A DNA stretch of 64,000 nt from Lumbricus terrestris (taxonomy: Eukaryota; Annelida; Clitellata; Crassiclitellata; Lumbricidae), in assembly GCA_949752735.1 (NCBI GenBank), contig OX457038.1:16825081-16889080 (forward strand), in the 5' to 3' direction. The position numbers were made by a program, and so were the translations under genes. The notes below the pieces were generated by a model, which worked only from the letters and a program-made list of their open reading frames with translations, ran no database searches and was not told the origin of the DNA. Each line of letters begins with the position of its first letter. Positions within the stretch are counted from its first letter, which is position 1. Shown here one piece after another: positions 1-43,082 of the stretch.

Positions 1-1119
1 AAAATGAGCTAGCAGGCAATATGAAGGCCAGCTGTCGGGCGGACTAGGCATACCTGTGATCAAAGTAAAAGTGTAACTTTAGGGTAAGAATGAAGAAGGG
101 TGTAGTTAGTGTCGTGCATGGGCTGTTCAGCACAAGCAATGAAGGTTAGGCCATTGCCATTATGTCAGTATATAGAAGGCAATGGTGAGGCCTATTCAAT
201 CATCATACTGCGTTGCGCATGGATGATGATGCACGTCCGACCCAACTATGTCTGGATGCACTGAGTCGGGTCTCGTGGATGCCACTTCTTGTCAGAAATT
301 CAATTTCCATATTTCGCCGTCTCTTTACAGTTGCTTCAACTTGCTTATCCCGATCTTCGCCATGGATCCGATCAGTGATATTTTCGTTAACGGAAATAGA
401 AATTAGAAGTAAAATTATGAATTTCCGTTAACGAAAATAAGAACGCAAGTCAGGAATTATTTTGAGAACGACAATAGAACTAGAACTGAAATACGCCGGA
501 GAGAACTGAAATATGAATAGAAATGGGAATTATTTTCAGAACGAAAATTATTACACTATGATGATTTTTGCCATTCATTGCCTGTGCAAGTCTGTATAAA
601 GTCAGACAATTCATTTCTGAGAACCCTTAAGATCAGTAATCTTCGAATAGCCTATAATATGCGCTTCCGACACATATACCCCCGGACATATTGCCACAAC
701 TAATTAAGATATTTCGTTTGCTTTCTGAATCACTCAAACAAAGGGGCCCTTGTACAGTCTATAGACACAGGATCGTTAGTCAAACAACATAACATTTGAG
801 TAATTAATGTGACGGATGGCTGGGCACTGCTGAACACAGGGCGAAGGAAGTTAATTTCAGGTGCATTTGATGCGTGACCTGTATGGGGGTACGGGAGGGG
901 CGAGGATAAATGTTTGAACATGAGCCTATAGATACCTATGGGCTCATACATAGGCCTACACACACATATCACACCAGTGGCCCGCATACGGCTGAAATCG
1001 AGTTTGACATTTTGACACGTCAAGAGACTTGTCAATTATAAATAATTATGCTGATATGGTAAGAATCATAATACCTAGACTTCTATATATACACTAAAGA
1101 TCTAACCTACCTGGGTGTA
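1..1119. other. No gene recognised
   Basis: I see no open reading frame with domain character and no bounded repeat here. The stretch is AT-rich non-coding DNA with scattered diverged GAACTGAAATTATT-like direct repeats (about 430-560), similar to a stretch near 3960-4150. Confidence 0.5.
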
Positions 1120-1235
1120 GGACACTAGCCCCCCGGACAAAAGCCCCACCGGGACAAAAGCCCCCCAGGACAAAAGCCCAAGACAAAAAAATGATTTTGC
1201 GTAGGACATTAGCCCCCTGGACAAAAGCCTCCCCA
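1120..1235 (+). repeat. GGACAAAAGCCCC short tandem array
   Basis: Five or six imperfect copies of a 15-18 bp unit, GGACAAAAGCCCCCC or GGACATTAGCCCC, lie head to tail just outside the inverted-repeat element that begins at 1259. Related arrays with other cores (ATTTCCCC and AATTCGTCC) occur at 3.2-3.7, 10.8, 12.2 and 23.3-23.8 kb. Confidence 0.8.
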
Positions 1236-1258
1236 TGTGCAAATGATAGAATAGTGCC

Positions 1259-1993
1259 GTTGTCACGAAATAGAGTATCCCCCGTATCAATTGTATCCCC
1301 CAAATTTAAAAAAGTCGAAAAAATCGATTCCGCGTGTATTTTTAAAAGCAAATTATTTTTCATCTGCTTTGTTTTGAACAATGGCACTAATAGGTATGTT
1401 TATTCCTACTAGATAATTTGTTTGGCCCGGTTTTTAGAGCACTTAAAACATTTGAAACACTTAAGAACACTCAGAGCAGCGACGCCCGCAGGCGTACGCA
1501 CTTACGCAAGTGCGTACAGCAGCGGCGCCCGCAGACGTACGCACATACGTAAGTGCGTACAGCGCGATGACCCAAAAAAAGGCCATCAGTTATTTCGGCG
1601 GAGAGAAAAGGTATGTTTTTGTAAAATTCTAGGTTGATGACTAAAAAAAGGTCATCAGTTTTTTCGGCGACCTAACGAAAACTTTTTCCTGTTCGCCCCT
1701 CCATCGAAAATTTCTGTGCGTACAAGAAAAAAATCCTGCGGGCGCCGCTGACTCAGAGTCACTAAATAAATTCGAGTTGCCATTATCTAAGCATTGCTTA
1801 GGACACTTAAAACAATTAGAGTCACTTTAAGTTTTGATTACAGCATAAAAAAATTTAGTATGCGCTTTTTTCCAAAAAGGGGATAGAATGGTTTATCCCC
1901 CGGATAGTATAGACTGGTTAATTCCATCCGGGGGGTTAGATTAATTCATCTCCACGGATAGCTTTCAGGGGGGATACTCCGTTTCGTGTCACC
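1259..1993. mobile_element. Non-autonomous inverted-repeat element, copy 1 (interrupted)
   Basis: The ends are inverted copies of GTGTCACGAAATAGAGTATCC, and the interior starts and ends with CCCC/GGGG-rich tracts. A second copy at 11257-11711 shares the whole interior. Removing the nested insertion at 1477-1750 plus one 8-bp duplication leaves 453 bp, against 455 bp in the other copy. There is no coding capacity. No clean TSD was found, so the superfamily is undecided. Confidence 0.85.
1477..1750. mobile_element. hAT-like MITE nested in the 1259-1993 element
   Basis: Terminal inverted repeats CAGCGACGCCCGCAGG and CAGCGGCGCCCGCAGG (15 of 16 match) are flanked by the perfect 8-bp duplication ACTCAGAG (1469-1476 and 1751-1758). 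Eight-bp TSDs and CAG-type ends are typical of hAT elements. The left terminal motif occurs twice in tandem with GTACGCAC blocks. The interior (GACCCAAAAAAAGGCCATCAG) resembles the MITEs at 2335 and 46101. Confidence 0.88.
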
Positions 1994-2334
1994 GTGACTG
2001 ATGATTTGTCTATGGCATTCACATGCAAACGAAAGTTCTTAGTGTCATTTAGGTCCTAAGTGTGTTAGTAGGCCTATAGACTTAGATTTGAAATGAACGA
2101 ATGGGAATCGTATAGGGCATATACAGTCTATTTGTTTAATGTCCTACAACAAAGGTTTGTTAACGTCAGTTAGACTACGTCTCAGCTTCGTAGACTTATT
2201 AGCGTCGTTTCAATTCAAAATTATATTCAATACATTAGAGAAATGAACGAATGGAATCGTATACAGTATGTAGGCCTACTTGTTAGTGCCAGCCATGATA
2301 AACTCTGATTCTCTGAACGCTGTCTTTGTACATT

Positions 2335-2642
2335 CAGTGGCGGCGCTAGGGGGGGGCTGGGGGGGCTAAGCCCCCCTACAAGAGGCTCAGCCCCCCTAAA
2401 AAACTGACCATCTGAATTATTTTACATTGAAATATCCAAGATTTTGGTCGACGACTAAAAAAAAAAAAAAAAAAAAGGTCGTCAGAAATTTTGGCGGCGA
2501 ACATAGAAAATTTTCGTGAGATTTTGGTCGATGACTAAAAAAAAAAAAAAAAAAAAAGTCGTCAGAACTTTTGGCGGCGAAAATGTAAAATTTGGCCGCG
2601 GGCTTCAGCCCCTCCAAAACTGAAATCCTGGCGCCGGCACTG
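2335..2642. mobile_element. hAT-like MITE, TSD TGTACATT
   Basis: The terminal repeats CAGTGGCGGCGCTAGG and CAGTGCCGGCGCCAGG are flanked by TGTACATT at 2327-2334 and 2643-2650. Inside, a unit of GACTA, a long A tract and GGTCGTCAG is duplicated in tandem. The copy at 46101-46379 has the same organisation. Non-coding. Confidence 0.92.
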
Positions 2643-3171
2643 TGTACATTATAGGCTAGCTACATATTTTTTACAGCTATAAGAAACTTTGGACTTAGGA
2701 AACGCGTCGTCGACAAGGGTACAATAGGGACTATTCGTTTGTGGAAATATATAATCATTAAACTTTTATCTAGATTTCCCAAACTTTGGACTTATAATTT
2801 TTTACATTTTATGAGAGACTTTACACGATGTTTCGGCACATATAGGCATAGTTTTTAATTCTATAAACACAATGAGTTTTCGCGTCGTTCTACAATTAGT
2901 GCCTTTAAATGTTTTATAATATGCATATTAAACCTTCAATTAACTTAGCATATTCTTGCAATGTTAAACTAATGTGCAATGTACAGATATTCGTTTAACT
3001 TGGGCCTACTGTTACATTTTGTGCATAATTTTTAGGTAATGATATCATAGACTGGGGGCCAATGTCCTACCTTGGGGGCTAATGGAACGGGGTGCAGTGT
3101 TTTATTTACATCTCGATTAATGGATCAGAGACTACATGCACATTACAATGGCGAACTGCAACGAGCGGATG

Positions 3172-3660
3172 GCGGACATTTCCCCCCCCCTGGACATTTC
3201 CCCCCCCGGACATTTCCCCCCCGGACATTTCCCCCCCTGGACGTTTCCCCCCCCGATTTCAACTAGGACATTTCCCCCCCCCCCCCGGACATTTCCCCCC
3301 TTAAGTCAATCCAGCTTCTATTTAAGATCAAAAAATACCTTCATCCAGCTTCTATTTAACTTGCATTTTTTCATCAATCCAGCTTCTATTTCAGATCTAA
3401 AAATACCTTCATCCAGCTTTATTTCGCTTGCATTTTTTCATCAATCCAGCTTCTATTTCAGATCTAAAAATACCTCCATCCAGCTTCCATTTCTCAAGCG
3501 CTTTTTCATATGTTGAAGACCATAAAAAGTTAAAAACAATGGTTTCCGCATACGGGGGGGAAATGTCCTAGGGTAGGGGGGAAACGTCCGGGGGGGGGGG
3601 AAATGTCCGGGGGGGGAAATGTCCGGGGGGGGAAATGTCCAGGGGGGGAAATGTCCGTTT
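3172..3660. repeat. Fold-back element built from GGACATTTCCCCCC arrays
   Basis: About seven copies of GGACATTTCCCCCC run on the plus strand (3174-3300), and about six copies run in the opposite orientation (3556-3657). The 250-bp centre holds alternating 34-bp direct repeats starting TCCAGCTTCTATTT (3309-3495). The arms could pair as one long hairpin. The short ORFs across it are Pro/Gly-rich translations of the array and are not genes. Confidence 0.8.
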
Positions 3661-4936
3661 ACCGCAACGAGCAGACAGAATCGTAGCACTTGGATCCTAG
3701 CCTGCATTGGGGTATTTTAAGGGTAGATGATTTTGACATAGTGGATAGACCATTCCCCATATTTCAAGATTCATTACCCATACCATTGACTTCGGACATT
3801 TGTTTTAAAAGTAGAGATATTGCTGATGGGTGGAAATTTTGGCCGCAAGTCTCAACATAGAAGATTTGACTTTACAAGATACAAGTTGTATAATTTAGCC
3901 GTCGAAGATTGTTTATCCATTCCGGAACTGTCATTATTTTAGAACTCTTATTAGGCCCATAGAAATGAAATTATTTATGAACTTAAATTAGAACTGCAAT
4001 TATTTCAGAACTTGAATTAGAACTGAAATTATTTCAGAACTTGAGTTCGAACTGAAATAGAAGTTATTTTCAGAATAGAAATAGAATTAAAACTGAAATT
4101 CGAGTCTTAGATTTGAATAAGAACTAAAATTGGGAATTATTTTTTGAACTGAAATATCACTGGATCCGATCCTGCATGGATTCGATGAGTCCACTACGAT
4201 TTTTTAAATTAACCAGAATTGATATAGTCTATGACTTACATTTGTTGCTGAACAAAATGCTATGAGGAAAACTCTCCTACGCCATGACATCGTTTAAAGT
4301 AGGTCTGTTAATAATAAGTAGGTCAGTATGAGATGCGTGATAGATTTTAAATTCTACTGAGAAATCAGTGCAATCATTACACTGTAATTTATCTGTCTCA
4401 TTTGTTCAGCATTCATGTTTATTACGTGAGTGAGTTGTATTACATGTGTTAGGCCTAAAAGAAAATGCCATTGATTAGTTTTGGTGATCTTGATTGCAAG
4501 AACGTAAGGATACCGTCCTTGCAAGGCCAAACACGGGCCCATGCGGGACCTCTGCACACGGGCCCATGGAGAAATACGCCACTGAAAGCAAGACGACATT
4601 GAACGACACACAGAGAAACACGTCATATCTGAATGAGAGAAACAGCGAGCGAACGAGGACAGTCGAAGAAGAGGATAAACAGACGGACATACCGAACCAG
4701 ATAAAAGTGGGTATAATTGACCTTGTATTGTTACTAGCCAGCATAGACTACTTAATATGCCCTATGCGAAACGTCTCCTGCAAACACTCTTTCATCGCCT
4801 TGCAATCGAAAACCTTCTATTTTACGGCTTTCTAAGCATGCACCGTGTTTCGTTTGAGTCAATAAACGCATTAAAAACCATCCTTCATACCCAATATCAC
4901 TAATACGTCCGAAAACCGACACTACATAATACTTAA

Positions 4937-5168
4937 TGTGGGGCGCGGTGGTGTAGTGGTGACGTCGTTGCCTTGAAGCCGGAAGGTTCGAGGTGAGAAT
5001 CCACCTCAAGTCGCCGCGTAGGGACCTTGGGCAAGTCCTTCACTCGCAATTGCTCAGCGCTTCGTCGTGAAACTCCGATGCAGTGTCCGCTCTGCAGTCG
5101 GGAGCGCCTCTGAGTAAAGTGGTTGAAGGGGCGCTACAAGTGCAAATACAAACAAATACAAACAAACT
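4937..5168 (+). repeat. tRNA-derived SINE, copy 1
   Basis: The head resembles a tRNA: a box-A-like TGGTGTAGTGG and a box-B-like GGTTCGAGGT about 40 bp later. A family-specific body and an A-rich tail of AAATAC units follow. A second copy at 15553-15785 matches along the whole length, including CTCGCAATTGCTC and GTCGGGAGCGCCTCTGAGTA. Pol III transcription is inferred from the boxes. Confidence 0.85.
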
Positions 5169-5535
5169 TATGGCATGCAAGGATTGTATGCGCAATGCAT
5201 GTACTACGTAGGCCTATGTATGTGTGTTTGTATATAAAGCTAATTCTAGCACTTTACAGAATTCGAGCTTCTGGATAGAATCTGAAAATACTGGCAGAAA
5301 ATAAACATCTGCTAAGATGGCCTCAAGCCGTCTGCTGCTGAACACATTCAAAATTTAGTTTATATGCAGCTTGGCAATCGATGTAGACATGCATCTGCTG
5401 GGTTGAAACCTTCCACAATAATGTGTTTTCTTCACTTGCTGTTAGCAGCATTGGGTCAATTAGATGCTCGGTCAAGAGATCAGTTTTTCATAAACTGATC
5501 ACGCGAAGCTGTTACTACCAGCTGCGACAACTGTT

Positions 5536-5692
5536 GTGCTCTCTCCTCTCTCTGTCAGTGTCTGTCTGTGTCTCTTTCTGTCTCTCTGTGTCTGTGCATG
5601 TGCTTCTGTCTGTGTTTCTCTCTGTCTGTCTGTGTGTCTGTCTCTCATGCCCTTGCCCAGCAGTGTCTGTCGCTGTCTGTCTCTCTCTACCA
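5536..5692 (+). repeat. TCTG/TCTC-rich low-complexity tract
   Basis: A pyrimidine-rich strand of degenerate TGTCTGTCTC and CTCTCTGTGT units. ORFs on both strands here are low-complexity translations. Confidence 0.75.
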
Positions 5693-6414
5693 TAATGCTT
5701 CCGTTGTTCCTGTCAAAGTGGCCATGCCCTTGTAACCAGCAGAGTTGATCACTGTCGCTCGATTCTTGCTAATCTTCCATCTGTAGCCTAAAATAATGGG
5801 CGTCCTAACCGGGTCGCTTGGTCATAGGGCCTATTCCAAAGTATACCTCAATCTCTCCTTACATGCGCTGTTTTACATTGGCTTTCAACTACTCCCACAG
5901 AGCACCTCTTAGTTTTACAGAATAGCGGTGTTAGCTACATTTCTTGCCTCTGTTGTCGGTTTTCGATTTGCAGCCCTCGTCGGGCTCTTCGCTCGTAGTC
6001 GGTCAAGGAAGAGCTCCTTGTTCCCCCATGCCCAATTGCCCATTCATCTCTCAGACAGCGCCTATCCGTCTCTGTATATTGATAGGCCTTCCAACTGATC
6101 TTCTGTGTTTAGCTTGGGCAGGAAACACTTTTGAGGAGGCTCCTTGAAGAGGAGCTATATGAATTATTGGAATGATTCACTCCGAATGAACGAAGGAATA
6201 ATATACTCTAGTATAGAAACAACGCGAAACACTGGCCATTTGACGTATCAAGAGAACGCATTCATTTCAAGAAAAGCATGTTCTAAAAAGCGTGAAAATA
6301 TGGTATACATTTTTTATAACTCATGATCCTTTGCAATCTAAGAAAGCATTTTAATAGGCTTTCGTCTGTAAGGATAAATTTTAAGTAACCCGACGGTGAG
6401 AAAACAGATGTCAA

Positions 6415-7834
6415 CAGGCCCGGCCCTAGAATTTGCGGGGCCCGAGGCAGCAAATGGTGAGCGGGTCCTCAAGCAAAAATTTGCGGAGTCGACTTTCTAC
6501 TAATTGCCTATCGTAGGCCTACTGAGAATACCATAATGTAGGACCTTGTAGACCTACAAATAACGAAAATCAAACTAAAATTGGTTAATGTATAAGAAAT
6601 GCAAAGCAGACTCTTTATACTAACATTCAGTATGAAAGCAATAATTAGGCTATGTTTCATTTCCTTATCTGACATCTGAAACGGGATGCCAATAATTAAA
6701 ATATTTCAACGACCTTCTAATTGAAAGCTTGTTAGTCACCATAGACAATGTCGTGGGTTCTATCTCATAAAACATTTATATTCACAGGCAAATCTTGTGA
6801 GTACTGATGGATGCAAAATCCGCAATAGGTTCATAGTCCAGATCATTAGCAGCAGCATTTTACGTCGAAAAAATAGCGTGTCTTAGTGAGCTGTTCTTGA
6901 AACATCGTTGATCGCATGCAGGCTCAGATCAATTTTAGCCTTTTATTCTCCTTTGATTCCCTTTAAGATTTTCTGCAAAATTAGAGCATTTTGGGGTGGC
7001 ATTGGCCTATATCCTTTCAAGTAAAATAATTAATTAATTCAATCGTGAATTCAGAATTAATAGAACAGTTTGAATAAAAGGAGAAATTGCTAAACTGAAA
7101 TTAGCAAACCTTTAAAATTGCGATGTAGGCTTATTGTATAATAATAATTGCAGACTATGCATACATTTATAAAGTGACTCTCACAGTGTACACCAATTCA
7201 TGGCGCTTCCAGTGCGTAAAAGAAAAGAACGCGGTTTCGAGACAGCAGACTGACGCATTTGGGGGTAAGCTACCAGTTGGTAGCGAGAAACGGAGTGTCA
7301 ATGGAGAGAGAGCTGATTGCAAAGTGTACTGCAGGACCGGTGAAGGCTATACTCAATATCGCTCAAGCATATAATCAGAACGATCAACATTTAGACACTA
7401 ATAAGCTCTAATAAAAGAGTGTCAGACAAATTTCAGTGGAGTTCTTTCAAATTAAACATAACGGGGACTTTTAAGATTTCTCAGTGTGAAAGTCAGGTTG
7501 ACAGAAAAAGACTAAGCGAGATCGCGAGATTCGCGGGTCACGTCAAATCACAATTTTTTAAATAAAAATTAGAAAGAAGACAGCCTATAAAATATAGGCC
7601 TAATAAAAACTAGCTATCGAAGAAAAATTGCATTCCTGAAAAATTAAATTTTGCATGTATACTATGCAGTTGTTGGGGTTCGCTTTATCTAATTGACAAC
7701 CGCTAATTTTGCTAAGCAGCCAACGCGTTGTAACCCTTGTCACTTAAACAAAAAATTATGTCGGCAGCGCGGGGCCTCTGAAGCGCGGGGCCCAAGGCGG
7801 CTGCCTCGCTCGCCTTGCCCTAAGGCCGGGCCTG
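6415..7834. mobile_element. hAT-like non-autonomous element, TSD GATGTCAA
   Basis: The ends start CAGGCCCGGCCCTAG and finish CTAAGGCCGGGCCTG. They are flanked by a perfect GATGTCAA duplication (6407-6414 and 7835-7842). The 1420-bp AT-rich interior has no transposase frame. It lies just downstream of the host receptor gene, whose poly(A) signal is at 7860-7865. Confidence 0.92.
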
Positions 7835-7859
7835 GATGTCAACTATTATCAAAGATCAG

Positions 7860-7865
7860 TTTATT
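7860..7865 (-). promoter_or_regulatory. Poly(A) signal of the propeller receptor gene
   Basis: AATAAA on the minus strand, 35 bp past the stop codon at 7900-7902. It implies a very short 3' UTR ending at about the TSD of the hAT element next door. Confidence 0.55.
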
Positions 7866-7899
7866 CCGTACCTATAGTCGGAAACCGGTAAGTTACTTT

Positions 7900-38690
<30,791 letters not shown>

Positions 38691-39320
38691 CTGAAAATAA
38701 TCAATATTGTTATAATTATGTCAATAATATGTCAATTATTATATAATTATGTCAATAATATTTACGGTAGGCCTACAATTGCTCATGATACCGTAAATAA
38801 CTGATAGCTGATGGTGACAGTGAAATAATTGCATTAAGCTTACATTACATTTATTGCATCCGATCCTAGTCGCTTTTATACATCGTCCCGTGTCCAGTCT
38901 AGCCCTTAGCCTACTTGTGATATAATTCTATCTATCTATTGCATTGTTGTAGCGAAATTGCTAGTTCAGCAGATCATTAAGGGGGCATTTAGTGCAGTTG
39001 GTGCGGTTAAGTTTGGCCGGTTTGAGTTCCGCCGTGCATTTGACCCGGTTAAGTTTAACTAAGTTAACCACGCATAAGGCGCGTAATTGAGCGGTTAATT
39101 CTTGGACGGTTTGAACCGACAGTTACATAGCACATTTGGGCGGTAAGGTTAAAGATTTTATCAAACCTAAACGCGTGTGGTTTCCCGGTTAATATCCGCC
39201 GATCTTAACCGATGGTTAGCATTGCGGTAATGAGAAGGGAAACATAATAGTTAACCACTTGGCTGAATACCGGTTTCAACCTGAAATCTTAACCGGATAA
39301 TCCGGATCTCTATATATATA

Positions 39321-40535
39321 CAAGGTGGGACAAAAGAAGACACTCCCTAGGTTTTTTGCCAATATCTTGACCAAAAGTAAGAATTTCGAAATGAAATTTT
39401 ACAGGCTAATAGACAAATTATTATATTTACACAACATGGCCAGATTTCATCAAAATATTTCAAACAGAACAAAAGTTATATCACTTTTACTGACACCATC
39501 CACCGTGTTTTGACGATTCAAAAACGCGACGCAAAAAAAAGTAAAAATTTAATTATTCTGGTCAATATCTTGGCCAGAAGTAAGAATAGGCCTATCGAAA
39601 TGAAATTTTAGAGGCTTAAAGACAATTCATATATCTGCATATGATGGCCAGGTTTAATAAAAAATATTTCAAACAGAACAAAAGCTAGGCTATATCACTT
39701 TTAGTGAGGCCACCCACCGTTTTTTGACGATTCAAAAGCGTAACGCAGCAAAAGGTAACAAAAACACAATTTTATTAAGTCTCATATCAAATAATTGTTA
39801 TCAAATAGCCTTGATATTGCCAGATGATCATTATTATTACTATTTCAAACAGAAACAGGGTACCAGCGTAGCTGCACGTCAGCATGAAGTCACTTAGCAA
39901 GATGACAATCAAGTTGGCATATAAGGAATCTGTCAGATTGTTAATTTTCTTATAAAAGCAATGCAATTTAAATTTTTAAAAAAAATCGCCAAGGTGTCAG
40001 TGACAGACAAAATGTGTATTTAGACACCTTGAGCAAGATCCTAGATATGCATTGAGTAACGTTTACTCTGATAAACAGTGAGAGCGCAAACATTAAGAGT
40101 TGAGCTGAGAGTTAAGAGATTTGCCGTAAAATGAAAGGAGATCGGCTCAATGTCGATTGTTCTGGTTTCATTGAGAAAGCCAATGGCCCCAAATCTCCGG
40201 ATTTGAACCCGATGGATTGATAATCAATTGCGAAGAGCTATGCTGAAGAAATATAACAATCTGCAACCAAAACCAAGAGCGGTAGGATAATTGATGGGCG
40301 CATTGGAGTTAACATGGGAAGATTTGCCTTTGGAGCGCATCAACAGGGCCATCGAGAACTTTGCAAAGAGACTCAAAAGAAATTTTGGCACTGGTGGTGG
40401 GCACATTGAACACAAGTTGTGAAGCACCAACAAGTTCATTTCACAACAGTTTTTTTAGGGTGTGACTCAATAAAATTGTTTTTTATCACTTTTTGTTGCG
40501 TTACCTAAAGGGGAAATCATTTTTGGCCCACCCTG
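39321..40535 (+). mobile_element. Tc1/mariner-like element with transposase remnant
   Basis: TA|CAAGGTGGGACAAAAGAAG and the inverted CAGGGTGGGCCAAAAATG|TA bound 1215 bp. At about 40185-40425 the plus strand keeps a transposase end (AMLKKYNNLQPKPRAV, LTWEDLPLERINRAIENFAK, GTGGGHIEHKL) with stops. It is the best preserved member of the group at 25.4, 27.0 and 28.0 kb. Confidence 0.8.
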
Positions 40536-41117
40536 TATATAAAGGGGCCTCGATGATGCATAAGAGAGTGAAGAGAGAGTAAAAAGTCAGAATACACGCG
40601 GGCGTACAGAAGACACGCAGAAGAAGAGAAGGGAGAATAGAGTAGTTGGGCCGTTGTAACGAGCCGAAGAAGTCCAGTTTATAAGTTTTGCTAATTCGTC
40701 ATTAAACGCTGAAACGTTACTAAGTCGTTGTTGTACGAGGTTGCGAAGACGAATCTCCTGACAGACTACGGGAGTGGACTTAGTGGACAAACGGCGGGCT
40801 GGTGGTGACGGCATCCTGGTAAGCGTCACACCATCAGATGGCAGAACCGAGCAGACAAAAACCCATTTGGAGCGGCGGAGGCTGCGACTACACGACGGAA
40901 GAGAGAGATACCGCCGACGATAAGAAAGGGTTGGACGCGACAAGTGGTACAGAATGGGGGTTTCGCCACATTATTGTTTCTCGCCTGACGGCTACACAAA
41001 ACATTGAGAAATTTTATAAACCGCTGTAAAGTTCAACGTTATAAAGGCCAACAGATTTGGCAATTAGGAATATATGTTCAGAATATGAAGATTAATCTTT
41101 GTCGTGTTTCTAGTATA

Positions 41118-42560
41118 CCCCGCCGTCGATCGAGTTGATCTATCGAGTCGATCGTAACTCGGTCAAGTCGAGTCGACTGTTGATCTAGCCAAATCGAGTC
41201 GATCGTTATTTCCTCGACTCGGCTGGACTCCGAAGTATTTTACTCACTTTTTTGTAGCTACTTCGCAATTCACAATTTCGCAAAATTGACATGATAATTA
41301 TAGGCTAACGAGATACCCGGGTAATTCCTTGTTGACACAAAAATGTAAATAACCTAATAAACCTCCTAGCTGCTGATTGCTGAAATGCGTACCCAACCCG
41401 TACCTGGCCAGCGGTACGTTGAAACCCGCGGGCACGGATAAACCCTCTGCAGTTTCTAATTTGGACGTGAATCTTTGGTACTGAGACAAGTAGGCTATAA
41501 CTAGGCCTACTAGGCTACTCAGTGCGAAGGGTGGCATAAGAGATGCAGAGAAAGGCCAGCGAGAGCAGTCAAAACTGTCCTTGTGTGAGAGATGCGACGG
41601 ATAGACTGCCCCAATTATTACATCGTAGAAGAATGCTTTCATGGACGCTGCGTGGACGGAGTCCAGGGTGTACTGGTCAAACAATTAGGAGCATGACGGC
41701 CTAGATAGATACAATAAAGTATGGACACTATATCATAATGATAGGCTAGCAAGCTGATCACCGAACCCTAAAGTAGACTGTAAGAATATCCCGTGGTTTA
41801 AACTACAGCCTCGTCGTTATAGCTCAATGACGCAGTCAGACGTACAGTCAAGTCTGTGGGTTCATGCATATTCAAATTGCAAGTAATTCCTATAAAAAAA
41901 ATCTGAACCTCAGAGGAGAAAATTTAGTGAAATTTGGAAGTCTTTGTCGTCCAGTGCTACGTGATTGTGAATGGCAGTGAATACACAGGCCACAAGACTG
42001 GCTTCACCAACCCTGAACAACCGGGTTTCATTGAGCATATGTTCATCATAATTGTTCATCCGCGATCATCTCTCGTTCAAGTTTAAACGTAAGAAGTTTC
42101 AAAACTAGTCTTTTGACAGGCTCCCAGAGTCCCAGGCCCGCTTCATTTTCATATGAGAGCAGCTTAAATGCCATGAGGCCCGACGACTTTTAAGGGAACG
42201 GCGGTGGAGTCGTGATAAATAGTTTATGAGTCATGCCCTTCTAAAAAACATATTTGCATATAAAAAAATAATAGATGCAATATCGTACGGTAGAACGACT
42301 CGTGAGTCGTGACAGCACTTTAAAACTTTTCAAAAACTATCTTTGTCACACTTGCTAATCTTTCATCAATATTTCAAGTGAGACTGAGATTAATTTTGCA
42401 TCCGACACTTTCAGAAGTGGCAATAGACATTCACTCAGTGGATCATTGGCCGAGCAAAATCGATCAAGTCGTCGAGAAGTCGGCGAGTCGACGAAGTCGA
42501 TCAAGTCGATCGTTCGGCAACCCAAGCCGATCGTAACGTACGACTCGATCGACTGCGGGG
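41118..42560. mobile_element. TA-flanked element with TCGA-rich inverted ends
   Basis: Ends CCCCGCCGTCGATCGAGT and CCCCGCAGTCGATCGAGT are inverted and each abuts TA. About 100 bp inside each end is a dense run of TCGATC/GAGTCG words. A TA duplication suggests a Tc1/mariner-type mechanism, but no transposase is visible in the 1443 bp. Confidence 0.75.
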
Positions 42561-42731
42561 TAGGGGGGAATGTCCATGTTTGGGACAGGTAGGTTACTGC
42601 GCATTGGGACAGTGGTGGTATCGAAGTCGTGTCTATATATTATTGCGTGTGGCGCCACCTAGGGAACGTTTTTCATGTGGCGAATGAACGTCTTATCTTG
42701 AGTAGTAGAGAATGTAGCAAGCTAGGACAAA

Positions 42732-42845
42732 ACCCCATAGCCCTGGGTCAAAAATAAATTAACCCATAGCCCTGGGTCAAAAATAAATTAACCCATAGCC
42801 CTGGGTCAAAAATAAATTAACCCATAGCCCTGGGTCAAAAACGTT
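42732..42845 (+). repeat. 29-bp minisatellite, 4 copies
   Basis: Four near-identical units CCATAGCCCTGGGTCAAAAA plus AATTAA spacers. Diverged copies continue to about 42950, directly ahead of the Polinton gene at 43083. Confidence 0.9.
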
Positions 42846-43074
42846 TGGGGATTTCCCACAGTTTCGATAGTTTCGATCCCGTCATACACAAACCTATAGC
42901 CCTGGTTCAAAAATAAGTTGACCCATATAACTGGTTCAAAAACGTTCGCGCCTATGACTCATCACCCCGGGGAATTTCCCACAGTTTCGATGATGAGTCA
43001 TAGGGTGATTACGCCTGCTGGGAAATAACCATGGTTTCGATCGATTCAACATCACAATAATTTTTTCCCCTGTG

Positions 43075-43082
43075 TATATAAA
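43075..43082 (+). promoter_or_regulatory. TATA box abutting the first ATG of the Polinton gene
   Basis: TATATAAA sits immediately before the ATG at 43083. With a start site 25-30 bp downstream, that ATG would be left out of the mRNA and the next in-frame ATG (43137, codon 19) would be used. Confidence 0.45.

Noticed and set aside
3092..3707. Pro-rich ORFs
   Set aside because: Generated by GGACATTTCCCC arrays; no independent coding evidence.
41298..41684. 128-codon minus ORF in the TA-flanked element
   Set aside because: No recognisable domain, no transposase motif and no splice context; could be a decayed frame but is unsupported.
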